IMG/VR virus record: IMGVR_UViG_3300020419_000028
Location: 1 to 43,633 of that record
DNA length: 43,633 bases
Reading direction: 5' to 3' (one strand)
DNA from: a virus
Under the pieces are notes generated by a model. It had not been told where the DNA came from, did not search any database, and worked only from the letters and a program-made list of their open reading frames with translations. Shown here piece after piece: positions 30,501 to 36,300 of the stretch (the first letter of the stretch is position 1; each line of letters opens with the position of its first letter). A program made the position numbers and the translations under genes.

Positions 30501-31440
30501 AATATTACAACATGCTAATGGTAATGCGACTTATGGTAGAGTACAAGTAAGAAGTGATTACTTCAGCGTTCAAACTGCTGCAGGTAATAGTGACTTCTTA
30601 ACTGCTGATGATAAGACTCTAAAACTAATGTATGCAGATCCTGCTGCATCTGGTATTGGAGACAGAGTAGTTATCAGAGCATCTGGTACAGAGTTACTTG
30701 GTATTGCATCATTCATAGACAATGGTGTTTATAAAGGAGAAGTTTCAATCGGAACTTCTATTACAGCAACAGCAGGTGTTGTAACTGCAAATGCTATAGA
30801 TCTCGCTGATGCAGATATTCTTGATGCCAAAATAACAGCAGGTTTAGCAACTGATTTTGCAATAACAAATCTAAAATCACAATCTGGTATCATAACCGAT
30901 TTAAATGTCGCATCTGACATTAGAGTTGGTGGTGCTATGACTGTTACTGGTATAGCAACATTCTCCCAAGATGTATTTGTTGCAGGTAACTTAAATGTTG
31001 TTGGTGATGTTGTATATGATGAGATAGATGGTAGAAATATAAACATCTCTGGAATATCTACTCTAAATAACTTGATCGTAACTGGTGTCAGTACAATATC
31101 TGACCTTCTGATCGGTGCAGGTAGTTCTACTACTAAGATAACAACTAATAGTGGTGAGTTAGTATTAGATTCTGCAGTAGGTCAAGTTACAATTCAAGAC
31201 AATGTTCATATCGTTGGATATGCAACATTTAAACAAGGATTATACTATCGTTCTGATCAAGGTGGAAGCACTGGTATAGGATATAGTGGTCCTAACGGTA
31301 TGGCATACTTTGAAGATGATGGTAGATTAGTTAGTTCTGCAAGCACTGTAGGATTCCTAACTACTTCTGCATATGTTATGACAACAAATGCATCAGGTGT
31401 TCCACAGTGGACTAATTCAATTGATGGAGGCTTCTTCTAA
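24511..31440 (+). CDS. Giant tail-fibre-like protein, 2309 residues
   Basis: The N-terminus (ATILIKRTQGTSPP, then GVSFGELIYTYD, LYIGDPSG and IGGEYYTQVI, residues 1-72) is the conserved attachment end of marine T4-like phage fibre proteins. Then come NIAIG/NLFVG/NIFLG repeats (about 259-300 and 449-500) like those in phage fibre shafts. About 475 residues of 30-residue repeats follow (575-1055). A right-handed beta-helix-like region begins at DGDASRGRTAERPFRTIGYA (about 1103) and is split by a LamG/concanavalin-like domain (about 1381-1590: SLKLDG, then FTIEFWAY, WKHYAIAREG, GWIDEVRIEKDV). The C-terminal shaft ends in VMTTNASGVPQWTN without a peptidase S74 chaperone. No signal or membrane segment is seen. 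It probably binds the host surface. The gene overlaps gene 13 by TAATG. Confidence 0.82.
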   Translation: MSATILIKRTQGTSPPTAAPVGTGVSFGELIYTYDVANVGAGKSYKKLYIGDPSGNTEAPIPIGGEYYTQVIADNPADFGKPVANKAVILNSDAKVSSWTVATDLLVGAAATVSGDLSVSGDLNVTGDLVYDEVTGRNINITGVATIATLGITSSLDVEVSTAGVGVVTALSGVGGTFLDWNATSAQFEQVNVSHAATVRNLTVTGISTIENNYDFRTQLIRIGREAGVLETDGNDRQGFFIGNFAGSEAGISTLTKRNIAIGHSAFQKGGKTQAESNLFVGNFAGQGAEGSYNIFLGDKAGQDLGSQTIIEYGETGEATTIQFSNGSTLPNDPYNYRAYGSIAAASITDISGGMFAIAVEALSDLSIVNTAVSGNLTFTIGGASNGHLDKTKAGPFTVKGTDDFGLLTDINDAIYLSSGSIGLSGTYGFLIVNAGITTTSGKENHLQNIGLGREALWGAGISTDQSNNIAIGAYSLYNVLGNDNIAIGQSAGKYNSGSGNVIIGLNQDVAQTTEDTQLIIGSGDTKWISGNNVGWVGIGTTTPDALLAVNGDVSVSGVATIPQIDVNDLGVEAAYVTAGIITSLVGTYATITTLDVETLDAENINITGVAVTDIVGTAATISVFDTETADLKDVKITAGIITDIVGTAATISVFDTETADLKDVKITAGIITDIVGTAATITTVDFNTADIVTATIGSGIVTTLDASSDVTIGGGLTVTQFVDLNNSLDVEKDFRVGGASTFVGNVTFKGGTIGLGDSVSDNIVFNADIDSSFIPDDDDTYNIGSPSQQWKDIYINGVAYIDDLSVDSQVGTYATIGTLDVETLDAKDVNITGLAVTDIVGTAATITTISATEGDIVNAKITAGVVTSLVGTYATVSTVDIETLDAKDVNITGLAVTDIVGTAATITTISATEGDIVNAKITAGIITSLVGTYATITTLDVETLDASSISITGVAVTDIVGTAATIATLDVSNGDILNAKITAGVVTSLVGTYGTITTLDVETLDAKDTNITGLAVTDIVGTAASITTIDVTDLDALTAKINAGYITSLYDSTGVVGVNTQHMLSTNAAGQVVWKEPAQIGIATINAKLDTWFVSTNGVDDGDASRGRTAERPFRTIGYALSQITNIGVNDVLSISAGVYQETFPLTVPAGLTIRGAGLRATKVIPTNATKQKDAFLLNDRSVIEDITIADMFFNTSANEGYAFKYAPGIALTSRSPYVQRVTVFNKGSNVTSSDPYGYASADSNPSSYLSGGGAYLDGSEVASGSLEAAMLFNEVTFIVPNSKGVVLTNGSRCEYINCFTYFASEAIKGVSGTLGIHSAGQTRLRLTGITTVGVGNTITLFDTDGTTSLGSAVVASYDGTYLGVTGKQLGFEVLNARTAKSVTFNDDAQLDTTVKKFGTSSLKLDGSNDSISVPSSGDLGFGTNTDFTIEFWAYANTTGLSSATLFDLRDSGTDAEGLSLAFRAAGEVDLRVGTTTAITGSGAGIATGVWKHYAIAREGTDTRLFVDGTQRGIKFSDTTDYGSSKGIVFGADFDGASNNVTGWIDEVRIEKDVAKYTSNFTAPTSAPTGDKDTKLLLHFDGTSGIKTTSDDVIRNQDVRITQAGGGIGTATKVILADYSQFGADMRSVSCAVEYGQKGIIADGDGVTLRLFAINFNMVGAGGDISNDPNLAIQANEVTESNNGDVSYVSIDQKGDFRVGEAFFVDQENGTVSFSQQVTSLQALSNLTITDGSNSSQITPNSGTFGNIQIAGNNIESTSGDINIDPAGSGDINITGDVNILGILTATVIQLDAFQKNDTSIALDDSGADGTIRFNTDNVEGMRLDANQKVGIATATPRDRLDVLDTARFENINVTGVTTVVTLDVNGDLDVDGHAELDQLNVAGVATITTFDTETADLKTVKITSGIITDIVGTAATITTIDASALDAVDAKINTGIVTNFTVGQTIGNGSLTINSPVGLNSHTDIPDNVEVRIGDNTDFKIYHQDTDAFNNRGNTILQHANGNATYGRVQVRSDYFSVQTAAGNSDFLTADDKTLKLMYADPAASGIGDRVVIRASGTELLGIASFIDNGVYKGEVSIGTSITATAGVVTANAIDLADADILDAKITAGLATDFAITNLKSQSGIITDLNVASDIRVGGAMTVTGIATFSQDVFVAGNLNVVGDVVYDEIDGRNINISGISTLNNLIVTGVSTISDLLIGAGSSTTKITTNSGELVLDSAVGQVTIQDNVHIVGYATFKQGLYYRSDQGGSTGIGYSGPNGMAYFEDDGRLVSSASTVGFLTTSAYVMTTNASGVPQWTNSIDGGFF
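24871..24939 (+). repeat. N-terminal copy of the VYDE..GRNINI segment in the fibre gene
   Basis: Codons 121-143 encode GDLNVTGDLVYDE and then GRNINITG. The segment at codons 2159-2181 is identical at 17 of 23 positions. Both copies sit at the ends of the shaft-like part. Confidence 0.8.
26230..27660 (+). repeat. 30-residue (90 bp) repeats with a 180 bp higher-order period in the fibre gene
   Basis: The unit reads roughly ITAGIITDIVGTAATI.. plus a D-x-E-T-x-D-A/L-K-D-V-N segment. The two 90-base units starting at 26371 and 26461 differ at 7 bases, all synonymous, and encode the same 30 residues. Downstream, near-identical blocks start at exactly 27001, 27181, 27361 and 27541, a fixed 180-base (60-residue) period. 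This fits a repetitive beta shaft. Confidence 0.92.
30985..31053 (+). repeat. C-terminal copy of the VYDE..GRNINI segment in the fibre gene
   Basis: Codons 2159-2181 encode GNLNVVGDVVYDE and then GRNINISG, the partner of the copy at 24871-24939, separated by about 6 kb in the same gene. Confidence 0.8.
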
Positions 31441-32261
31441 TGGCAAAACCTAGTAGTAGAGTAACATTACAAGACTATGTTTTTAGACAACTTGGTGCTC
31501 CTGTATTGGAGGTCAATGTTGCTGATGAGCAGTTTGATGATTTACTAGATGACTCTCTACAATATTTTTATGAGAGACATTTTGATGGTGTAGAAAAAGT
31601 ACTGTTAAAATATAAATTAACAGAAGATGATATTAAAAGAGGTAGAGCTAGAGGTGGTACTAATACATTAGGTATTACAACTACAACAACTACATCTGGA
31701 GATTTTGAAGAGAACTCAAATTACTTGACAGTTCCTGATTCAATATTAGGTATAGAAAAGGTCATGAACTTTGATAGTAGTGGACTTAGTAATGGTATGT
31801 TTAATTTAAAATATCAATTGTTCTTAAATGATATTGCTTTCAATATGGGTTATGATGGTCTACTAAATTATTCAATGACTAAAACATATCTAGAAGATAT
31901 CAATTTCTTATTGACTACATCTACACAAATTAGATTTAATAAAAGAAATAATAAATTATATCTTGATATTGATTGGGCATCTGCAACAGTAAGTCATTTT
32001 GTATTGATAGAGTGTTACAGAATTATGGATCCTGCAAATAACATAGGAGTATATAACGACTCATTTTTAAAAAGATATGTTGTTGCAAAAACTAAAAAAC
32101 AATGGGGACAAAACCTCATAAAATACCAAGGAGTAAAACTACCTGGCGGGACTGAGTTAAATGGCAGACAAATTTATGAAGATGGTGATTTAGAGTTAAG
32201 AGAACTCGAAGCAAACATGCTATCTACTTACGAAGTTCCTGTTCTTGACATGATTGGTTGA
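31440..32261 (+). CDS. gp13: Neck protein gp13
   Basis: 273 residues; T4 gp13 is about 309. The N-terminus RVTLQDYVFRQLGAPVLEVN followed by FDDLLDDSLQYFYERHFDG is a firm signature of T4-like gp13. With gp14 it closes the filled head and forms the platform to which the tail joins. A TAATG overlap and a GGAGG motif in the end of the fibre gene set the start. It is followed after one base by the ATG of gene 14, as in T4. A run of Thr residues near position 80 (ITTTTTTSG) is a variable loop. Confidence 0.93.
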   Translation: MAKPSSRVTLQDYVFRQLGAPVLEVNVADEQFDDLLDDSLQYFYERHFDGVEKVLLKYKLTEDDIKRGRARGGTNTLGITTTTTTSGDFEENSNYLTVPDSILGIEKVMNFDSSGLSNGMFNLKYQLFLNDIAFNMGYDGLLNYSMTKTYLEDINFLLTTSTQIRFNKRNNKLYLDIDWASATVSHFVLIECYRIMDPANNIGVYNDSFLKRYVVAKTKKQWGQNLIKYQGVKLPGGTELNGRQIYEDGDLELRELEANMLSTYEVPVLDMIG

Positions 32262-32262
32262 T

Positions 32263-33708
32263 ATGCCTGTTTCACCTTTTTTCCAACACGGTTCACCCGA
32301 AGAACAGAGATTGGTACAGTCTCTGGTAGACGAGCATTTGAAGATGTTTGGAATAGATGTATATTATATTCCTAGAAAATTAATAGCAACTGATGATATA
32401 TTAGGTGAGGTTCAGTCATCTAAATTTAATGATAATTATTTGATGGAAGCATATCTAAACAACTACGAAGGATATGCAAAAGGTAGTGATATAATGACTA
32501 AGTTTGGTATAAATTTACAGAACGAAATTACACTAACAATATCTAGAGAAAGGTTTGAAGATTTTATAGCACCATTTCAATTTAACTCTACCAACTTACA
32601 AGGTGATCAAGATGGTGACATATTATTTGGAACTAGACCTAAAGAAGGAGATCTTATATTCTTCCCATTAGGAGAAAGATTATTTGAAATAAAACATGTA
32701 GAACATGAAATGCCTTTCTTCCAGTTAGGTAAAAATTATACTTACGAATTGCAGTGTGAACTCTTCCAGTTACAAGACGAAATTATTGACACTAATGTTG
32801 CTCAAATTGATACTAGATTGAGTGAAGAAGGAAATATAACAACAGTTGTTCTTGCAGGTATTGGTTCTACAGCACAAATAGCTGTAGATACATTTGCACC
32901 GTCAGGAGCATTACAGAAAATTACATTAAATGATGATGGATCTGGATATACAACTCCACCAAGCATTGTTGTAAGTCCATCACCTGCAGGTGTATCAGAT
33001 GCTATGGGTCAGGCAGTTGCTATTACAACTCAAAAAGGTCTACTCAATGCAATAGATTTTGTTGCAATTACCAATCCTGGTTTTGCATATGTTGAACCAC
33101 CTACAATAGGATTTGGAACGCCAGGTGTGGGTGCTGCTGCAACTGCTACATTGACTAACACAGGTATTGGATCTATTAGAATTTCACAACCAGGTTCTAA
33201 TTATGTTTCTGCACCTATTATAACTATACAACATCCATCAGATGTTGGAATAGGAACTACAGGAACTGTAGGTATTAAAACGGGTCAAGTACAAGCAACT
33301 GCTGTAGGAATAATACAAGGATCTGTTCTTTCTAGCATATTCTTAACTAATGCAGGTTCTGGATACGAGGGCATTCCAACTGTTACAGTTAGTTCTCCTC
33401 TAAGTGTAGGATTAGGAACTTATCACCTAAATGAAAGAGTGGTCGGATCTGATTCTGGCACTGAAGCATATGTACAAAGTTGGAACGAAGTTACTAGAGA
33501 ACTACAAATTACAATAAATACTGGTGATTTCAGAGCAGGAGAGTTTATAACTGGTACTGCATCGTCTGCAAGATACCAAGTGCTTTCATATGATGATGAC
33601 TTAAGTGATCATGCTGCAGGATCTGAATACAATATGAATGAAGAATTTGAAACTGCTGCTGATGCACTTTTAGACTTCAGTGAATCTAATCCCTTTGGAG
33701 ATGTATAA
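32263..33708 (+). CDS. gp14: Neck protein gp14, enlarged by repeat modules
   Basis: 481 residues from the ATG at 32263. A TTG nine bases earlier is in frame but overlaps the end of gene 13, so the ATG is preferred. T4 gp14 is 256 residues. The gp14 core is residues 1-180 (SPFFQHGSPEEQRLVQSL, then MFGIDVYYIPRK and EAYLNNYEGY; GEVQSSKFNDN). The inserted part has four beta units with GSGYTTPP, PGFAYVEPP, PGSNYVSAP and AGSGYEGIP (about residues 225-370) and then a 'GEFITG..S.ARY' module. The C-terminal DDLSDHAAGSEYN tail to NPFGDV ends the protein. It completes the head neck with gp13. The insert probably projects outward. TAATG overlap with gene 15. Confidence 0.9.
   Translation: MPVSPFFQHGSPEEQRLVQSLVDEHLKMFGIDVYYIPRKLIATDDILGEVQSSKFNDNYLMEAYLNNYEGYAKGSDIMTKFGINLQNEITLTISRERFEDFIAPFQFNSTNLQGDQDGDILFGTRPKEGDLIFFPLGERLFEIKHVEHEMPFFQLGKNYTYELQCELFQLQDEIIDTNVAQIDTRLSEEGNITTVVLAGIGSTAQIAVDTFAPSGALQKITLNDDGSGYTTPPSIVVSPSPAGVSDAMGQAVAITTQKGLLNAIDFVAITNPGFAYVEPPTIGFGTPGVGAAATATLTNTGIGSIRISQPGSNYVSAPIITIQHPSDVGIGTTGTVGIKTGQVQATAVGIIQGSVLSSIFLTNAGSGYEGIPTVTVSSPLSVGLGTYHLNERVVGSDSGTEAYVQSWNEVTRELQITINTGDFRAGEFITGTASSARYQVLSYDDDLSDHAAGSEYNMNEEFETAADALLDFSESNPFGDV
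32935..33400 (+). repeat. Four GxGYxxxP beta units inside gp14
   Basis: The units start at about nucleotides 32938, 33073, 33187 and 33352. Each has a Gly/Pro-turn, an aromatic, a proline and a short beta strand ending in hydrophobic residues. They match units in the giant gp7, in gp8 and in the DUF4815 protein. Confidence 0.8.
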
Positions 33709-34514
33709 TGTTAGGTACTTATTTTTACCATGAAATTATAAGAAAAACAATTATCGGTTTCGGTACATTGTTTAATGATATTCAAATCAGACATGAAGAT
33801 AGGAATGGAGGAACTCTTAGTGAAACTAAAGTCCCTTTAACTTATGGTCCTAAGCAAAAATTCTTGGCAAAATTAGAGCAGCAAGCAGAACTATCAAAAG
33901 CAGTTGCTATAACATTACCTAGAATGTCATTTGAAATGAATGACATGACATATGATCCTAGTAGAAAATCGAGTATTACTAGAACATTTAAAGCAGTTGA
34001 TTCCGCAGATAATACTAAAGCAAAAAAAGTATATCTTCCTGTTCCATACAACATAGGATTTGAATTAAATGTAATGACAAAATTGAACGATGATGCATTA
34101 CAAATTGTAGAACAAATACTTCCATTCTTCCAACCTGCATTTAATATTACAATAGACTTAGTAAGTTCTATTGGAGAGAAAAGAGATATTCCAGTTGTAT
34201 TAGAAAATATTAATTTTACTGATGAGTACGAATCAGACTTTACAACTAGAAGAGTTTTACTATACACATTTAATTTTAATGCTAAAACTTATCTGTTCGG
34301 TCCTGTTGCTGATAGTACAGATGGATTGATCAAGAAAGTTCAAGTTGATTACTATTCAAATACTGATACTGATACTGCTAAGAGAGAGATGAGGTATACT
34401 GTACAACCAGATCCAGTAGATGCAGGTCCTTCAGATGACTTTGGATTTAGTGAGAGCACTGATATGTTTAGTGATTCTAAGATATACAGTCCAACTAGAA
34501 GAGAGGATGTATAA
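33708..34514 (+). CDS. gp15: Proximal tail sheath stabiliser gp15
   Basis: 268 residues, close to the T4 length of 272. The N-terminus GTYFYHEIIRKTIIGFGTLFN is the gp15 signature, followed by HEDRNGG, VPLTYGPKQKFLAKL and LPRMSFEMNDMTYDPSRK. The protein caps the tail tube and sheath at the end that joins the neck. The start overlaps the stop of gene 14 (TAATG), and its own stop overlaps the start of gene 16 the same way, so translation of 14-15-16 looks coupled. The last 25 residues, with SDSKIYSPTRREDV, are polar and variable. Confidence 0.92.
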   Translation: MLGTYFYHEIIRKTIIGFGTLFNDIQIRHEDRNGGTLSETKVPLTYGPKQKFLAKLEQQAELSKAVAITLPRMSFEMNDMTYDPSRKSSITRTFKAVDSADNTKAKKVYLPVPYNIGFELNVMTKLNDDALQIVEQILPFFQPAFNITIDLVSSIGEKRDIPVVLENINFTDEYESDFTTRRVLLYTFNFNAKTYLFGPVADSTDGLIKKVQVDYYSNTDTDTAKREMRYTVQPDPVDAGPSDDFGFSESTDMFSDSKIYSPTRREDV

Positions 34515-34933
34515 TGTCTAAACCAATTGATGATGCATTAAATACTACATCTGATGGTCATTCTTATGTGCAAAAGTTTAATAAGCATAAAGATGTACCT
34601 GATAAAAAAGATCATGGTGCTGAGATAGATAAAGATTATCAATACTCCAGAGCACAGTTATATAACTTAATAGAAAAAGGGCAAGAAACTCTGGATGGTA
34701 TAATGGATGTAGCAAATGAATCTGGATCTCCTAGAGCATTTGAGGTAGCAGGTCAGGTCTTAAAGTCAACTGCTGATATAGCAGACAAACTAATGGATCT
34801 TCAGAAAAAGGTAAAAGAAATTGACGAGACTAAAAACAACACTACAAATAATGTTACTAATAACGCTATTTTCACTGGCAGCACTGCCGAGTTGCAGAAA
34901 CTCATCAAGAAAGGATTCTTAGATACTAAATAA
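34514..34933 (+). CDS. gp16: Terminase small subunit gp16
   Basis: 139 residues; T4 gp16 is 164. The central part (YSRAQLYNLIEKGQETLDGIM, given by its ends; then GSPRAFEVAGQVLKSTADIADKLMDLQKKV) matches T4-like gp16 with its coiled-coil oligomerisation helices. The Asn-rich stretch NNTTNNVTNNAIFTGST separates these from a C-terminal LQKLIKKG tail. gp16 recognises the DNA concatemer and regulates the gp17 motor. In T4 gene 16 overlaps gene 17, but here seven genes lie between them. Confidence 0.9.
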   Translation: MSKPIDDALNTTSDGHSYVQKFNKHKDVPDKKDHGAEIDKDYQYSRAQLYNLIEKGQETLDGIMDVANESGSPRAFEVAGQVLKSTADIADKLMDLQKKVKEIDETKNNTTNNVTNNAIFTGSTAELQKLIKKGFLDTK

Positions 34934-34954
34934 GGCTAGAATAAACTATATCTC

Positions 34955-35347
34955 ATGGCAGAAATAAAAAAGGAAGAGAAGAGTATTCTTGGTAAAATCA
35001 AGGATAAAGTGCTTCCTGATGAGGACGAACAAGCTGCTATCATCAGTACATTTGTCCGTCTTGGTGTTTTGGTTTGGTCAGGTGGCATACTAACATTGAA
35101 CTATGTTGCTATACCAGGTGTACCACAACAAAAGATAGATCCAACTTTCATAGCTTCGGTTTTTACAGGAGTTTTAGCTAGTTTTGGAATTCAAACGGCT
35201 TCTAAGAAAGGCGATGGCACTATGAAAATGTCTGGTGCTAATGGCGTTGGTAAGAGTGGTGGTCCTACACAGACTATTATTATAGAACAAGCACCATTAA
35301 AAATTATTGCTGAGTCACCTAAGAAGACAGAAAATTACAAAATGTAG
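34955..35347 (+). CDS. Small membrane protein with two predicted transmembrane segments, 130 residues (holin-like candidate)
   Basis: Residues 1-28 are highly charged (EIKKEEKSILGKIKDKV, then PDEDEQ). Hydrophobic segments lie at about 29-52 (STFVRLGVLVWSGGILTL and on) and 63-80 (PTFIASVFTGVLASFGIQ), with a short loop between them. A long polar Gly-rich tail follows, with TQTIIIEQAPLKII near the end. Size, two closely spaced helices and charged ends would suit a class II holin or a similar small inner-membrane protein. No homologue can be named from sequence alone. It sits 21 bases after gene 16 in a cluster of small genes. Confidence 0.8.
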   Translation: MAEIKKEEKSILGKIKDKVLPDEDEQAAIISTFVRLGVLVWSGGILTLNYVAIPGVPQQKIDPTFIASVFTGVLASFGIQTASKKGDGTMKMSGANGVGKSGGPTQTIIIEQAPLKIIAESPKKTENYKM

Positions 35348-35353
35348 TATAAT
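35324..35353 (+). promoter_or_regulatory. Possible sigma70-like promoter before the small-gene cluster
   Basis: TATAAT lies at 35348-35353, overlapping the end of the membrane-protein gene. AAGACA (4 of 6 matches to TTGACA) lies at 35324-35329, 18 bases upstream. The match is exact only at -10. In this AT-rich DNA that is weak evidence. It would allow the non-structural genes that follow to be expressed before the late phase. Confidence 0.3.
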
Positions 35354-35377
35354 ATATACAGTAGAAACATATTGTAT

Positions 35378-35602
35378 ATGAGAGAAACATTAATCAAAGC
35401 ACTGCTGGCACATGCACAAGGAGATATCCAAAAGCATGTTGCTAATGTAGAAGTATATCTTACTAATCCTGCAGGTATTGGTGAGCACTCTGATATTACA
35501 GAGGCAATAGAAACTGAGTTAAATATTATTGCTAAGTATCAGGATCAAATTGAAGTCATAAACAAGTATTTCAAAACATCTAAAAAGGAGATGCTAACTT
35601 GA
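35378..35602 (+). CDS. Small conserved-type phage protein, 74 residues
   Basis: The ATG at 35378 gives MRETLIKALLAHAQGDIQKH. A TTG six bases upstream is in frame but less likely. The sequence continues ANVEVYLTNPAGIGEHSD and then a helical, acidic second half (EAIETELNIIAKYQDQIEVIN). I recognise this as a small protein found repeatedly in marine T4-like phages, but I know no function. It is probably an alpha-helical dimer. The end carries AAGGAG (35585-35590), the ribosome binding site of the next gene. Confidence 0.82.
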   Translation: MRETLIKALLAHAQGDIQKHVANVEVYLTNPAGIGEHSDITEAIETELNIIAKYQDQIEVINKYFKTSKKEMLT

Positions 35603-35757
35603 GGTTACCAGATATTACACAAAAATGGTTTGATAAGGCAACCGCATGGGATAGAGATCTTGCCAAAAAACTTCAAAATAAATTTAAACTAACTGACTAT
35701 CAAATGCTTTGGTTAGCATTTGGTAAAGGTATTATTATTGGTGCTTTGATACTCTAA
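35599..35757 (+). CDS. Small protein with a hydrophobic C-terminal tail, 52 residues
   Basis: Begins with TTG at 35599, which overlaps the TGA of the previous gene (TTGA). AAGGAG sits eight bases upstream, a very good ribosome binding site, so the non-ATG start is supported. The protein (MRLPDITQKWFDKATAWDRD, then LAKKLQNKFKLTDYQMLWLAFG) ends in KGIIIGALIL. Residues about 35-52 could form a tail anchor, with an amphipathic basic helix before it. No function is recognised. It lies beside two other small membrane proteins. Confidence 0.75.
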   Translation: MRLPDITQKWFDKATAWDRDLAKKLQNKFKLTDYQMLWLAFGKGIIIGALIL

Positions 35758-35785
35758 CAATGTATCTAAAAATACAGAGATTGTA

Positions 35786-35793
35786 GATAAATA
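35786..35793 (+). promoter_or_regulatory. Late promoter-like octamer GATAAATA upstream of the gene at 35818
   Basis: One mismatch to TATAAATA, placed 24 bases before the ATG at 35818 in a 60-base gap. The same GATAAATA form and nearly the same distance occur before gene 20, which supports both. Confidence 0.5.
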
Positions 35794-35817
35794 TTGGGAA
35801 ATGGAGTTGAAACTATC

Positions 35818-35976
35818 ATGTCCCATTATACGGTTGGTTATCACGATAACCTAGATAATCATTATGAAATCTGTGAGTATGCAAATGATGCATACAACGC
35901 TATAAAGCAAGCAAGGGAAGACCTAGAAGGTTTTAATAATCCACATGCTGCTGAATACTGTATTAAGGAGAATTAA
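35818..35976 (+). CDS. Small hypothetical protein, 52 residues
   Basis: The ATG at 35818 is chosen because the in-frame TTG at 35794 directly follows the promoter-like octamer and would leave no leader. A GGAG lies about 12 bases upstream. The protein reads MSHYTVGYHDNLDNHYEICE, then YANDAYNAIKQAREDLEGFN. It looks like a small alpha/beta protein with a beta-hairpin and one helix. Similar short proteins are common in marine myoviruses, but I can name no role. It carries AAGGAG at its end for the next gene. Confidence 0.72.
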   Translation: MSHYTVGYHDNLDNHYEICEYANDAYNAIKQAREDLEGFNNPHAAEYCIKEN

Positions 35977-35977
35977 G

Positions 35978-36142
35978 ATGAATGGTAGATTAGATAAAGT
36001 TGCAATGACCAATAGACTTATGCAACTCAAAAGAGAATTGCATTATAAGTGTGAGATTGGAGAAAAAGGTCAATGGGAATGTAATGGAGCAAACGAATAT
36101 CTCAACAAAACTTTTGATATATTAGATGAGTATTGGCAATGA
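35978..36142 (+). CDS. Small hypothetical protein, 54 residues
   Basis: The ATG at 35978 has AAGGAG at 35965-35970, seven bases away, which decides against the upstream in-frame ATG at 35945. The sequence reads MNGRLDKVAMTNRLMQLKRE and continues with LHYKCEIGEKGQWECNGANE. It is mainly helical at both ends, with two cysteines in the middle. It ends in an ATGA overlap with the next micro-gene. Function unknown. Confidence 0.72.
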   Translation: MNGRLDKVAMTNRLMQLKRELHYKCEIGEKGQWECNGANEYLNKTFDILDEYWQ

Positions 36143-36300
36143 TTGTCTGGGGTGTAATCTGGATGATTGCCATATTGCTTGTAGCAGTATCTTGGTATAT
36201 CTACTATATACTTAGAATGGCTTATAAGGAGATGTCTGATGGGAGCAATGGTTCCACCGAGCAGGAAGAGCTGCTACAACTTCAGAGTAACAGAGATTAA
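36139..36300 (+). CDS. Single-pass membrane micro-protein, 53 residues, overlapping the nuclease gene
   Basis: An ATG inside the previous stop (ATGA) opens a frame to the TAA at 36298-36300. Residues 1-25 (MIVWGVIWMIAILLVAVSWY, then IYYIL) form one strong transmembrane segment. RMAYKE follows, then a polar Gln/Glu-rich tail (SDGSNGSTEQEELLQLQSNR). Its last 62 bases overlap the start of the nuclease gene in a different frame. The AAGGAG before the nuclease start is inside it. Translational coupling and a clear membrane helix make it likely to be real. Spanin- or holin-accessory-like size, but no specific match. Confidence 0.68.
   Translation: MIVWGVIWMIAILLVAVSWYIYYILRMAYKEMSDGSNGSTEQEELLQLQSNRD

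Noticed and set aside
24511-31440. Peptidase S74 (intramolecular chaperone) at the fibre C-terminus
   Set aside because: The NIAIG-type repeats often precede S74, so I looked, but the last 100 residues show no such motif.
32254-32262. TTG start of gp14 nine bases upstream of the ATG
   Set aside because: It lies inside the end of gene 13. The ATG at 32263 follows the gene 13 stop directly and gives the conserved N-terminus.
33842-34267. A 141-codon minus-strand frame opposite gene 15
   Set aside because: No recognisable domain and no ribosome binding site, and the opposite gene is firmly identified.
35794-35817. TTG start for the gene at 35818
   Set aside because: It begins right after the GATAAATA element, leaving no leader for a ribosome binding site; ATG at 35818 fits better.
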